Positions 26,151 through 35,137 of a DNA stretch of 64,000 bases are shown here, piece by piece. The stretch's first letter is position 1; each line of letters starts with the position of its first letter. The translations under genes were made by a program, and so were the position numbers. Location: assembly GCF_013085545.1 (NCBI RefSeq), contig NZ_CP039543.1:1984001-2048000 (forward strand). Reading direction: 5' to 3'. A model generated the notes under the pieces. That model did not search any database, was not told the DNA's origin, and was given only the letters and a program-made list of their open reading frames with translations. Origin of the DNA: Oceanidesulfovibrio marinus (GTDB taxonomy: Bacteria > Desulfobacterota > Desulfovibrionia > Desulfovibrionales > Desulfovibrionaceae).

Positions 26151-26542
26151 TGAGTAAACGGCGAACCATCCTTCTCAAGGCCGGCGTCATCATTTTTCTG
26201 CTCACGGTCTTCTTCCTGGGCATGGTCAACTCCCCCAAGATGGCCAAGCGCGTCATCCCCGAGACATTCTGGGGGGGACAGACGTATAGTTCGCACCGCC
26301 AGCTTGTATACTCCGAACGCACCGCCACCATGGTCAACGCCACCATGGCCTACATCGACGAGCTCAGGCAGCAGCCGGAAACCCTGCGCCGCCTGGGCAT
26401 TACGCTTGAACAATTGAACACTGCTGAAGGCAAAGAAATCGCGCGGATGGAGCTCGCCAAAGAAAAGATGCGGTTTATGACGTACAAGTTCGAGCGTATG
26501 CAACGCGAGTACAACAAAGTCATGGAGCGGAAGCAGCAATGA
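26150..26542 (+). CDS. Small membrane-anchored protein (130 aa), unknown
   Basis: One N-terminal membrane segment (about 9-26), then a Ser/Thr/Gln-rich extracytoplasmic region and a charged helical C-terminal half that looks coiled. The start codon shares a base with the upstream stop (TGATG) and its end overlaps the next gene (ATGA), so it is translated as a middle gene of a three-gene operon with a GT39-like enzyme. No domain recognised. Confidence 0.7.
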   Translation: MSKRRTILLKAGVIIFLLTVFFLGMVNSPKMAKRVIPETFWGGQTYSSHRQLVYSERTATMVNATMAYIDELRQQPETLRRLGITLEQLNTAEGKEIARMELAKEKMRFMTYKFERMQREYNKVMERKQQ

Positions 26543-27093
26543 GCCGATCCAGCAACACTCCTCGTTCCCGCACAGGCGTCCGCATCGCCCGCATCGCCGG
26601 TGTCCTGGTCCTTCTCGCCATCCTCGTTCCGTTCGTGGGTACGCTGTTCTTCAACGGCTACATCTACCCTTTAAACGGGCTCGAATCCTTTGCTCCGGAT
26701 CAGTACCCCCAGGCCATGCTCAAGGCCGCCGACCTGTACGGCAAGACCATCGGCTACCGTGCCGAGGAGGTCATGTCCACGGAGCTCCGCGACCTCGCGC
26801 CCCTGGGCGGCTCCTACTGCTGGGGCATCGTGCGCATGGAAGGAACCGGCGAGAACACCGGCCTGGAGCAGCGGCTCTGGGTCTCCCTGAAGCGCCAGGG
26901 CGGCCCCTGGATGCGCTCGGACACGAACATCTTCCCGGATACAGCATCCGTGAGCCTGCTGCTGGACCCCAGTTACGAGCTGTTCTTCAGCCCGCTCACC
27001 CTGCCCAACTTTGTCAAGCTCCGCATGGAAGCCAAGCGCCTCTGGCGGGAACAGAAACGCCGGTTTCGTGAAGTCTATGGATCAGACGGTTAG
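26539..27093 (+). CDS. Membrane-anchored protein (184 aa), unknown
   Basis: A basic N-terminus with one membrane segment (about 17-38) followed by an extracytoplasmic domain with a single Cys and several Trp. Starts in an ATGA overlap with the preceding gene and is followed by a probable terminator. Not recognised; its constant partners, a GT39-like enzyme and another anchored protein, suggest a role in modifying or exporting a surface molecule. Confidence 0.7.
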   Translation: MSRSSNTPRSRTGVRIARIAGVLVLLAILVPFVGTLFFNGYIYPLNGLESFAPDQYPQAMLKAADLYGKTIGYRAEEVMSTELRDLAPLGGSYCWGIVRMEGTGENTGLEQRLWVSLKRQGGPWMRSDTNIFPDTASVSLLLDPSYELFFSPLTLPNFVKLRMEAKRLWREQKRRFREVYGSDG

Positions 27094-27098
27094 GCTAT

Positions 27099-27130
27099 CC
27101 GCTAGTGATGCATTCGCCAGCGGCTTTTTT
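27099..27130 (+). terminator. Probable terminator after the GT39 operon
   Basis: CCGCT/AGCGG short stem with a 15-nt loop followed by CTTTTTTG. The stem is short, so the call is tentative. Confidence 0.4.
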
Positions 27131-27323
27131 GAAATTCCTTAACGATGGCGAAGGAGAACAACCGATTCGACCATCGTAAACACCACCATGGCATTTCTGC
27201 ACGCCAAGTGGTATAATTTATATCTGAGTGCTCGCTGGCATGCACCGCTTTCGTATTTCCGGTTTGGGACGAGCCGGATTGTCCGGCGCGGCCCCAGTCG
27301 AGCCTTTTTTATAAGAGTTCAGG

Positions 27324-30089
27324 ATGTTGCAGAATAACTCAACCAGTCTCAAAAATCTTCGTGCTCTGATCACCTCCCCTCTCGGTCTGACGACCATCGT
27401 CCTGACCGCTTTTGTGCTGGCGGCATCCTGCTTCCTTCTCCTGAGCACACGCACAGTGTGCAAGCTTGTCGAAACGAGTCCGTTCACAACGGAGCGTCAA
27501 CCATACCTGCTGCAAAGCTCCGGGCCTCGAAGCTTCTCGACGCCTCTGACTCTCTCGCTTCCCGCCCCTTGGAGCCGGGTACGCAGCATCATCCTCCCCA
27601 TAACCCTGAGTAAAAGCATGTTGCCCCTGGACACGGCAACGCTCTCATTGGAGGGCACGCTTTGCCAGTTCAAGTCGCACCAGAGTGTCTTGCGCGATGA
27701 CGGCAATCTCGTTCTGGATACTTCCTCCTGTAACGAGGAGCTGGATGCAGACACAACGTACAACGCCACGCTGACCATTGCACTCAATGCACCTGGCACC
27801 ATCGGGCTGGTTGCCCCGAAGACCCCGAATGAACAGCCCCATACGATAGGGCTGCCCCCCCTGACAGGCACCCAGACGACCTCGCCCTTGGGCTGTTTTG
27901 TCACAAGGCCGACGCCCGACACTATCCGCCTTGTGGATCAGATTGCAGCCATCTGGACGCTGCCGTCATTGAAATGGATAGCCCCCCTGACAGCTGGGTG
28001 CGCAATAGCCCTGTTCTGCCTGGGTGGATTAGTGCTCTGCACCACATACCGTCAACGGAACGCCATTGCAGCCGGCGCGTTATCCCTGGCCCTTTCCATA
28101 AGCTATGCGGTGCTCGTTCCGCCCTTCCAGGCGCCTGACGAGCCCGATCACTTTCTGGCGGTCGCGAAGGTGCTGGACACGCCCGAGCTGGCGCAGAGCG
28201 CCCGTGATCTTGCCAGATACAGCCATTTTGAACGTATCCACTTCCACCCAAATGCGCGGTTTCTCCCGGAACACATGGACGCTCCATACCCCATGCCGTG
28301 GAAGCCGGCTTCCATGGAGGGCTACCATGTATCTGAATCCGGCATGGAGCAGCGATCGGCGCTGACTACAATCTACTGGAAGCTCCTCGGCCCATTGCTC
28401 CGAAAGATGGACGCGGCGAACGCCCTGCTGTGCCTGCGCCTTCTCAACGGTGTGCTCTGGTCTCTTGCGTGCGCCCTCGGCGCGTTGCTCATAGGTGCCC
28501 TGGCGCCGTCCGGCAGGCGTCTCTTCCCACTCTTTCTGTTCGTCGTGCCTACGCTGCCGTTCTTTGCCATGCATGTCTCGAACTATGCGTTCTACATGCA
28601 GGGACTGACCGTGGCGGGGTCACTCTCTCTCGGGCTGTTCCTTCGCGGCAGACGGTGCGAGTGGAGCGGTATCCTGATCGGGCTCACCGGTGCGTTCATG
28701 CTGCTTGCCTCCACGAATGGCGCGACCATGTTCGCCTGGATTGCCTTCATGGCCGCCGGCCGTTTGCTTATCGCCGCCGGAGACAGAAGCGATTCGGTTG
28801 GCGCAGCCGCCACGTACTGGATCGGGCTGTTGGCCGGATTTTCACCGCTGTTGCTCTTCCCCGATTCCCCGGAGCTCAAGTTCATCGGTCAGGCCATGGT
28901 CAAGGTGGGGGGAGGCATGGGCATGCCCCAATCGCTGGCCGGCGAGCTCAACGATCCCACTGTGTTGATCATAATCTGCGTCGTCATTGCCGCTGTGTGC
29001 ATCGCAATCGAGTATGGGATAAGCCGCGGGGGAGCCTGGATGCGCAAGGCCGCGGACACGGCGGCTATCTGGGCCGCTGGCCTCGCCGCAGCCTTCCTGG
29101 CAGCCTTGTTGCTGCATACTGCCTTCCAGCTGTATACTTCTGTTCCCAATGTAATCTCTTCGATAGGCATCCGTGAGTACATGGATATCGCCATCCGCGG
29201 CCTCTTCTCATTGCTCACCTTCCGCCAGCCCGACATCATGCTCTCGCAAACTTTCTGGTCCGGTTTCGGCTGGCATGACTGCTTCTTTGCTTCGTGGGTG
29301 GTGCGCCTTCTGGCCGGGGTCTCCGGCATTGGTCTTCTGGCGGCCCTGGTCAGCGTTCTCTCGCAACCGTCTCGGGCCATCCGTCTGCTGTGCACCATTG
29401 CGGGCGCATTGCTGGCCGGCATCCTGATCATTGTCATGATTTCCATTGGCGTCCGGGGCAACATCCCCAATGTCCATGGACGCTACCTCACCGGCGTCTA
29501 TATGCTTCTCCTCAGCGTTGCCTGGGCAGGCTTCTCCCCGGCCATATGGACCGGGCGCCAGCCCGCTCCTCACATTCCTACATTGCAGAGCCGCCGTCTG
29601 CGCACCGCTCTGGAGTTGCTCATCACCTGGAGCGCTCTGGCCGCAGGCGGATTTTGCCTGTACATGGCCGGCTGGACGTGGATTTTCCCGACCCTGCCCG
29701 TGCCCCTGCTCGTGCCATATGCCGCATTCACGCTGTTGGCGCCGGTGATCTGCGCCGGCATCCTTGCATTGTGGGCGCGCTTCTTTGCCGGACCCGGCTG
29801 GACCATCAGGGATATTGCGCCCCGGCCGGCCTACATTCTCGCCTTGGCCGCCTGCATTTTTTTCGCACTCGTGGCCGCCGAACTGCTGGTTGGTCTACCC
29901 AAAGCCGCCGTCTATAATCCGGGATTTTATGTGGTTCTGCCGTCCGCTATAACCGCTGCACTGCTGCTGTGGCTTGCCCCCCCCTCCATTGCCATGCTTC
30001 GACGCTGGACCAAACCGGCGGCTCTTGCCTTTGGGGCAATTATACACGTTGCCAGCCTATATCTGCTTGTTCTTCGCTACTTCGGATAA
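27324..30089 (+). CDS. DUF2142 family polytopic membrane protein
   Basis: 921 residues. One membrane segment near 20-40, a large Ser/Thr-rich extracytoplasmic domain (about 45-215), then some twelve membrane segments. The block VPPFQAPDEPDHF (about residue 262-274) with its Asp-Glu-Asp acidic cluster is diagnostic for DUF2142, a GT-C-like family. Such proteins occur in glycan and cell-surface clusters. ATG 27324; SD weak. Lies between the GT39 operon and a WecA-like gene. Confidence 0.75.
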   Translation: MLQNNSTSLKNLRALITSPLGLTTIVLTAFVLAASCFLLLSTRTVCKLVETSPFTTERQPYLLQSSGPRSFSTPLTLSLPAPWSRVRSIILPITLSKSMLPLDTATLSLEGTLCQFKSHQSVLRDDGNLVLDTSSCNEELDADTTYNATLTIALNAPGTIGLVAPKTPNEQPHTIGLPPLTGTQTTSPLGCFVTRPTPDTIRLVDQIAAIWTLPSLKWIAPLTAGCAIALFCLGGLVLCTTYRQRNAIAAGALSLALSISYAVLVPPFQAPDEPDHFLAVAKVLDTPELAQSARDLARYSHFERIHFHPNARFLPEHMDAPYPMPWKPASMEGYHVSESGMEQRSALTTIYWKLLGPLLRKMDAANALLCLRLLNGVLWSLACALGALLIGALAPSGRRLFPLFLFVVPTLPFFAMHVSNYAFYMQGLTVAGSLSLGLFLRGRRCEWSGILIGLTGAFMLLASTNGATMFAWIAFMAAGRLLIAAGDRSDSVGAAATYWIGLLAGFSPLLLFPDSPELKFIGQAMVKVGGGMGMPQSLAGELNDPTVLIIICVVIAAVCIAIEYGISRGGAWMRKAADTAAIWAAGLAAAFLAALLLHTAFQLYTSVPNVISSIGIREYMDIAIRGLFSLLTFRQPDIMLSQTFWSGFGWHDCFFASWVVRLLAGVSGIGLLAALVSVLSQPSRAIRLLCTIAGALLAGILIIVMISIGVRGNIPNVHGRYLTGVYMLLLSVAWAGFSPAIWTGRQPAPHIPTLQSRRLRTALELLITWSALAAGGFCLYMAGWTWIFPTLPVPLLVPYAAFTLLAPVICAGILALWARFFAGPGWTIRDIAPRPAYILALAACIFFALVAAELLVGLPKAAVYNPGFYVVLPSAITAALLLWLAPPSIAMLRRWTKPAALAFGAIIHVASLYLLVLRYFG

Positions 30090-30506
30090 TTCACATTTCC
30101 GTGATATATCTCCGTGAAGGTCAAGATAAAGTAAAAGCACCTTCACAGAGCAAAAGAGTCTTGCATGAAAGCCTCACTCCTGCGTATTGAAAAAGGAGCA
30201 CGGTCATTGATTGGAGAGCTGCCTGTGCTGCTCGCCTCCTTCTGGACAACATCCCGGGCTAATGATTAACTGATTTTCAGGTGTTCCGCCCAAGGAATAC
30301 TCTTGCGAGCGTACGGAAACCCGATCAAGCGAACTATGCACACAAATGCACTGGAATTTTCTGCTGCGGGAAGACCTGCGCCACATTATGCCGACAGGGA
30401 AATCGGGCTCTCTGCGATGCACCCCCCCTACGGGGCGCCGTTGCTGGGAAATTCCTTGGCGAATGCATTTCCCCAGACGCGCAACTCTCTTTAGCCCCGC
30501 ATATTC
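30090..30506. other. 417-bp spacer with an inverted repeat, no gene seen
   Basis: Lower GC than its surroundings. Holds an imperfect inverted repeat CTCCGTGAAGGT (30110-30121) / ACCTTCACAGAG (30139-30150), 11 of 12 pairs and a 17-nt loop, without a T run, so a mRNA-end structure or operator rather than a clear terminator. Small open frames here are not gene-like. The WecA-like gene promoter should be in this stretch. Confidence 0.5.
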
Positions 30507-31970
30507 ATGAGCCTGCTTTCGTTGTTTTCCATAATGCTTTGCGTCGGCGTTGCGGGCTTTGCCGCCAGCTACGTCTCTTTGAAATGCGTCATGCGCAAGG
30601 CTCCGGGCTGGGGATTCATGTGCCAGCCGGGCGGACACAGTTGCCACAACGGCTCTGTCCCATTGCTCGGAGGCGCAGCTATATACTGCGCAGTCCTGCT
30701 CTCTTTTCTGCTGTTCTTCCTCGTGTTCAGTGAATGGCCGCCCGGATTCATGCATCCGGACTACAAGGCATTGTTCTCTCTGCTTATCGGGACGACATGG
30801 ATTGCCGCTCTGGGAACCCTGGACGACAGACGCCACATGGACTGGCACTCCAAACTGCTGGGAGAGCTGGTCGGCATCGCCATTCTGTTGATCGGCGGCC
30901 ACACCATCCAGAACGCCACCCTGCCTTTTGTCGGCGTCGTACACTTTGGCTGGTTCGGGCAAATTTTCTTCGCCCTGTCCGTGCTGACCATTACCAACGC
31001 CGTCAACCTCATCGACGGCCTCGACGGTCTTGCCGGAGGCATCTGCTTCTTCGCCGCTCTGGTCAGCGGCATTATCGGCCTGCTCAAGGGGGACATCTTC
31101 ATGGCCGTCATTGGCTTCGGCGTCTCCGGAGGACTGCTGGCCTTTCTGCGGTACAACTTCCCGCCGGCATCAGTCTTCATGGGAGATGGCGGCAGCCTGA
31201 TGCTCGGCTTCCTGCTGAGCACACTCGCCACCAGCTCGGCAGCCACCAGCCCTGGCCAGCGCTCCGGCATGATGACGATGATTCTGGTGCCTTTCATGCC
31301 CTTCGGCATAGCACTGCTCGATGTCTCCTTCGCCATCATCCGCCGCAGTATCAGCGGCAGGCGCATCTTCCAGCCGGACACAGACCATATCCATCACCGA
31401 CTCATGGAAGCACTGGGCAGACCACGGCGTGTTGTCGCCTTGCTCTACCTTTTCAGCGCCCTGCTCTCCGCCCTCACCCTGGCCATGGTGCTTGGCCCCC
31501 GGCATGAGCTATATAGAATATACATAATCCTGATCGGTATCCTGGCCCTCGGGCTCGTTATTCTGCTGCTCAGGCTGTACACGCGCGAAAGCTTGCCGCG
31601 GATTCTGGGCAACCGCGCGCACATGAAATACCTGGCAAGCTTCTCGGACTTCATGTGCCGGCGGCTGCAACGGGTATCAACCGAGTATGAGGCGCTGACT
31701 CTTTTGCAACGAGGGGTATGCGACCTGGACTTCGACACGGTCCGCGTGGAGAAATACGGCAGCATCTACCTGGAATGGACCAGAGAGCAACCGCTGCACC
31801 CGGATGCCCCGCGCAGCGAACGGGAGTGGTCTCTGGGCAACGGAGTCATCGTTCGCTGGACAATGCCCAAGCACGAGAGCGAATCGTACCAGAACTATCT
31901 GCTGCTTACGTGGAACCAGCTGCTCAAATCACTGTCGCGGCGACTGCCAAAATTGCGCGGAGGCTGCTGA
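30507..31970 (+). CDS. WecA/MraY-family undecaprenyl-phosphate sugar-1-phosphate transferase
   Basis: 487 residues. About eleven membrane segments to residue 355, then a soluble extension of about 130 residues not present in plain WecA. Family blocks: LDDRRHMDWHSKL (the Asp-Asp motif), TNAVNLIDGLDGLAGG, FMGDGGSLMLGF and DTDHIHHRLM. It would start a polyprenyl-linked glycan by moving a sugar phosphate (often GlcNAc-P) onto undecaprenyl phosphate at the inner membrane. No SD is evident before ATG 30507. It anchors the view that the 24-32 kb block makes a surface glycan. Confidence 0.88.
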   Translation: MSLLSLFSIMLCVGVAGFAASYVSLKCVMRKAPGWGFMCQPGGHSCHNGSVPLLGGAAIYCAVLLSFLLFFLVFSEWPPGFMHPDYKALFSLLIGTTWIAALGTLDDRRHMDWHSKLLGELVGIAILLIGGHTIQNATLPFVGVVHFGWFGQIFFALSVLTITNAVNLIDGLDGLAGGICFFAALVSGIIGLLKGDIFMAVIGFGVSGGLLAFLRYNFPPASVFMGDGGSLMLGFLLSTLATSSAATSPGQRSGMMTMILVPFMPFGIALLDVSFAIIRRSISGRRIFQPDTDHIHHRLMEALGRPRRVVALLYLFSALLSALTLAMVLGPRHELYRIYIILIGILALGLVILLLRLYTRESLPRILGNRAHMKYLASFSDFMCRRLQRVSTEYEALTLLQRGVCDLDFDTVRVEKYGSIYLEWTREQPLHPDAPRSEREWSLGNGVIVRWTMPKHESESYQNYLLLTWNQLLKSLSRRLPKLRGGC

Positions 31971-32036
31971 CAACGCGCGCGATCCTTTCCGAGACCTTCC
32001 CTCTTCACGAAAACGGCCAGCAAGCAGGAACGGCCG

Positions 32037-32486
32037 CTACGGCACGTGGACAAATGGCGGAGGCAGAGCGCGTCTGATCCGCTCCAGCCGGTCCCTGTTC
32101 ACGCCGAAATCGAACCAACCGATGCGTGACTCCGAACGGACCTGAATCACGGAGCGCTTCGCGTCCACCAGAAACTGAACGTCGTCCTTGAAGCCGAAGA
32201 AGGAAGTCTTGAACACGGCGTGGAGCATCTCCACTCCGGCCCAGCGGATTTCGTAGAACCCTTCGATGGTGGGCAGGGTCTCCTGGAGCACTTTCCAGGC
32301 TACGTCCGGCGGCCCCTGAAAGGCCAGCGGCGCGATGTAATTCTCCCGGTCCGGCGGCTCCACGCTGGAGACGCAGTTGGGGCTCTGCGGGCAGGGGTCC
32401 AACGATGCGGCGTAGACCGGCGCAACGGCCAGGAGCACGGCCGCAGCCGCGAACCCCACGCCGATAAGCAGCCGCGCGCCTCGCAT
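32037..32486 (-). CDS. DUF1499 family exported protein
   Basis: 149 residues. Signal peptide about 26 residues (cleavage after VYA), then the DUF1499 hallmarks: CPQSPNCVSS at the start, YIAPLAF, and FGFKDDVQFLVD with RSESRIGWFDFGVNRDRLERIR near the end. The function of DUF1499 is not established. ATG follows the nitroreductase stop by two bases, so it is the second gene of that unit. Confidence 0.85.
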   Translation of the reverse strand: MRGARLLIGVGFAAAAVLLAVAPVYAASLDPCPQSPNCVSSVEPPDRENYIAPLAFQGPPDVAWKVLQETLPTIEGFYEIRWAGVEMLHAVFKTSFFGFKDDVQFLVDAKRSVIQVRSESRIGWFDFGVNRDRLERIRRALPPPFVHVP

Positions 32487-32488
32487 GG

Positions 32489-33466
32489 CTACTCCACCAT
32501 CCTCACCAGCGGCGTGCGCCGGCCGGATACGGTGCGGTACTTCTCATCCGGATGGCCCACAGCCACCACAGCGTGCACGACCTCGCCCTTGGGCAGGCCC
32601 AGATCGCGTGCGATGCCGGGATCTTCCTTCATCGCCGCCACGGCGTAGCCAATGAGGCAGGTGCCGAGCCCCAGGGCGTGCGCGCCGAGAATCATGTTCT
32701 GCGTAGCCAGCAAGCAGTCCTCCTGCGGGCAGCTCGCTCCGGGTGAAACACCCACGAGGATGGCGGCCGGCGCGCCGTGGAACAGCCTGTCAACGCCCTG
32801 CTCGTTCCACTCCTCCAGGGCACCCTCCACCGCGTGGTAGTAGGAGTGGTAGTACTCGTCCAGCTCGCCCTGGCCCACCAGCTTGAGCCCGGCGCGCATC
32901 CACGGCTTTTCGGCCATGGCGTTCAGCTTGGCGAAAAACTGCGCCAGGCGATCCCCCAGCTTGAACACGGCGTCGCGCGTGGGCAGTACGGTAAAGGTCC
33001 AGCGCTGGCTGTTGGTGCCGGACGGCGCGGTGACGGCGATCTTGATGAGATCGTCCAGGGTCTCGCGGGAAACAGGCTCATCCGTGTAGTTGCGGCAGGA
33101 ACGCCGCGAGGCCATGAGCCGCACCAGCCGCTTGGCCTCCTCCGGGCCGCCTGTGCCGGGCTTCAACCATTGGCGCTCCGCCTGGAACGCGGCAAAGGAC
33201 TCGAGCTCGCGGTCCAGCGCCCCCACCCGCACGGCGCCTACCGGGCAGATGGCTTCGCAATGGCCGCACTGCAGCGACGTTTCCCCGGTGACGGCGGCCT
33301 TGCCGTCAACCATGGTCAAAGTTTTGGACGGACAGACGCGAACGCACATGCCGCAGCCGATGCACGCATCCTGGTCGATGACCGTGGTCACTGCGCCGGG
33401 CAGGTCGGACTGCTTGCGCGCGATCGTCGCCGTCATCGGATTGGCGGATCTTGCGGTGCGTATCAT
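32489..33466 (-). CDS. Nitroreductase with N-terminal 2[4Fe-4S]-type ferredoxin domain
   Basis: 325 residues. The N-terminal domain has CIGCGMCVRVCP (36-47) and a second motif CGHCEAICP, giving seven to eight possible cluster ligands. The rest is an FMN nitroreductase: SRRSCRNYTDEP, APSGTNSQRW, and LGLGTCLIGYAVAA. Such fusions use ferredoxin-level electrons to reduce nitro, enone or other acceptors; the substrate is unknown. ATG 33466 has GGAG 8 nt upstream. Likely operon with the DUF1499 gene below and the lipoprotein gene 15 bp upstream. Confidence 0.88.
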   Translation of the reverse strand: MIRTARSANPMTATIARKQSDLPGAVTTVIDQDACIGCGMCVRVCPSKTLTMVDGKAAVTGETSLQCGHCEAICPVGAVRVGALDRELESFAAFQAERQWLKPGTGGPEEAKRLVRLMASRRSCRNYTDEPVSRETLDDLIKIAVTAPSGTNSQRWTFTVLPTRDAVFKLGDRLAQFFAKLNAMAEKPWMRAGLKLVGQGELDEYYHSYYHAVEGALEEWNEQGVDRLFHGAPAAILVGVSPGASCPQEDCLLATQNMILGAHALGLGTCLIGYAVAAMKEDPGIARDLGLPKGEVVHAVVAVGHPDEKYRTVSGRRTPLVRMVE

Positions 33467-33481
33467 GAACCTGGCTCCGTC

Positions 33482-34243
33482 CTACTGCACCACGGGCGAG
33501 CTTGCGCCGGGCATACCGGTGGCTGCAGGCTGCATGGGATCGCCGTCATCGGCCGGCTGCGAGGGCTCGCCCTGGTCGGCCTCTGTATCCTGAGCGTCCA
33601 CAACCTTTACGCCGAACTCGCTGACGCCGTCCGGCGGGTTGTAGAACAATACCATGAACGGCACCTCTCCGCCGGGCGCGATGTTCACATTGGTCATGAA
33701 GATGCCGACCTCGTCGTGGAGCAGGCTCTCCAGATTCTCGCTGGAAAAGGTCTCCAACTGCGAGACAGGCACCGTGACCCCGGCCACGGATCGCTTACTG
33801 GCGATCTTGGTGCCGGCGTCGTCAAAGAGGGACGCCTCCACCGTGATGAAGTCCTTGGGCGCGGTGGAGTGGTTCACCGCAAAGCCTTCTACGGCCAGAA
33901 TGCGCCCTTCCTGGTCGTTCATCACGAAGTACTGGCGCACGTTTCGGAACGTAAAGTCCTTGTAGTTCTGGGATTCTTCATCTTGCTGCGGAATGGCCGG
34001 CTGGGCTTCCGCCTCCTCCGGAGGAGTCTGGGCCGGAGCTTCACCCGGCGCGGCCGGGGTCTCCGGCTGCTGCACGGCGGGTTGCTCCTGGGCCGGCGCT
34101 TCGGCCGTGGGCTTTTCAGGCTCTTCCCAGGCCGGTCCTTCTTTTCTGGCGGCGCACGAGGCGACGAGCATCAACGCTACGGCGCATGCCAGTAACCTCA
34201 TCATCAAAAAACAAGCCGGCCGCATCGACTTTGACATGGACAT
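33482..34243 (-). CDS. DUF3426-type lipoprotein
   Basis: 253 residues. Basic start, hydrophobic segment and lipobox LVASC give a lipoprotein signal. A Pro/Glu/Ala-rich linker (about 40-95) precedes a DUF3426 domain (about 95-235) with ILAVEGFAVNHS, SVAGVTVPVSQLETFS, and GGEVPFMVLFYNPP. The domain is common in deltaproteobacteria; its job is unknown. ATG at 34243 has AGGAG 9 nt upstream; the longer frame upstream lacks this support. First gene of the minus-strand trio. Confidence 0.75.
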   Translation of the reverse strand: MSMSKSMRPACFLMMRLLACAVALMLVASCAARKEGPAWEEPEKPTAEAPAQEQPAVQQPETPAAPGEAPAQTPPEEAEAQPAIPQQDEESQNYKDFTFRNVRQYFVMNDQEGRILAVEGFAVNHSTAPKDFITVEASLFDDAGTKIASKRSVAGVTVPVSQLETFSSENLESLLHDEVGIFMTNVNIAPGGEVPFMVLFYNPPDGVSEFGVKVVDAQDTEADQGEPSQPADDGDPMQPAATGMPGASSPVVQ

Positions 34244-34468
34244 TGCATGTATCTCCTGGACTTCCTTCGTATCATGGGCAGAAACACCAACGGGGTGACC
34301 GCTCCGCGTCATTCAATCAACTCCGCGCCAAAATATCCAGCGCGAAATACTATGCGTTTTTCATGCCGAAATTATACCCCCCTCTTGCAACCATGCCGTC
34401 ATCGGGCTAGGCATTCAGAACAGCCTCTACCATGTGCGATCCCGGCAACAAAGAAACTTCATCCCACT

Positions 34469-35116
34469 ATGAGCTACACCATCTGGTTTACAGGTCTTTC
34501 CGGCTCCGGCAAGACCACCCTTTCACGAAACATCTTCATGTCGCTCAAAAGCGCCGGCCTCAAGGCGGAGCTCATCGATGGGGACATCGTGCGCTCCAAC
34601 TTCAGCCAGGAGCTTTCATTCTCCAAACGCGATCGCGACATCAACGTCAAGCGCATCGGCTTCCTCTCCCATATGCTCAACAAAAACGGCGTCATCAGCG
34701 TGGTCGCGGCCATTTCGCCCTATGCCGAGATCCGCGCGCTCAATCGCCGGCTCATCGAGAACTATGTGGAGGTCTACTGCGACTGCCCCCTGGATGTCGT
34801 TGCCCAGAGGGACCCAAAGGGGCTGTACAAGCGCGCATTCGCCGGCGAGATCCAGAACTTCACTGGCGTCTCCGACCCGTACGAACCGCCGGACCCGCCC
34901 GACATCCACGTGCATACGGACACGGAGACAGTAGCCCAAAGCACCAGGGTCATCGAGGAGCACCTCCAGAGCCTGGGCGTACAGCCGGATCACTGCAACT
35001 CCGAAGACGCAAAGCGCTTTATGGAGGAGGAGCTGGCCTGGCGCAAGCGACTGCACAGCCTGGGCTTTCTTTCCCGACTCGACGAATGCTTCGTGTTTGA
35101 AAACGACAAAGACTGA
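34469..35116 (+). CDS. cysC: CysC-like (adenylylsulfate kinase family) kinase with C-terminal extension
   Basis: 215 residues. P-loop GLSGSGKTT (9-17), IDGDIVR, FSKRDRDINVKRIGFLS, FISPY-type AAISPYAEIR, and RDPKGLYKRAFAGEIQNFTG all match APS kinase. About 35 extra residues at the C-terminus are not in the core family. The gene leads a cluster for a nucleotide-activated sugar, not sulfate assimilation. CysC homologues in capsule clusters can act on other nucleotides (Campylobacter jejuni Cj1415 acts in phosphoramidate synthesis), so the substrate could be APS or a CDP-linked compound. SD is weak. Confidence 0.82.
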   Translation: MSYTIWFTGLSGSGKTTLSRNIFMSLKSAGLKAELIDGDIVRSNFSQELSFSKRDRDINVKRIGFLSHMLNKNGVISVVAAISPYAEIRALNRRLIENYVEVYCDCPLDVVAQRDPKGLYKRAFAGEIQNFTGVSDPYEPPDPPDIHVHTDTETVAQSTRVIEEHLQSLGVQPDHCNSEDAKRFMEEELAWRKRLHSLGFLSRLDECFVFENDKD

Positions 35117-35137
35117 CGCCGCCAGAAAGGTGACTGT

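Noticed and set aside
26680-26700. tRNA-like GGCTCGAATCC string
   Set aside because: Lies within a coding gene and no acceptor or anticodon stem can be formed around it.
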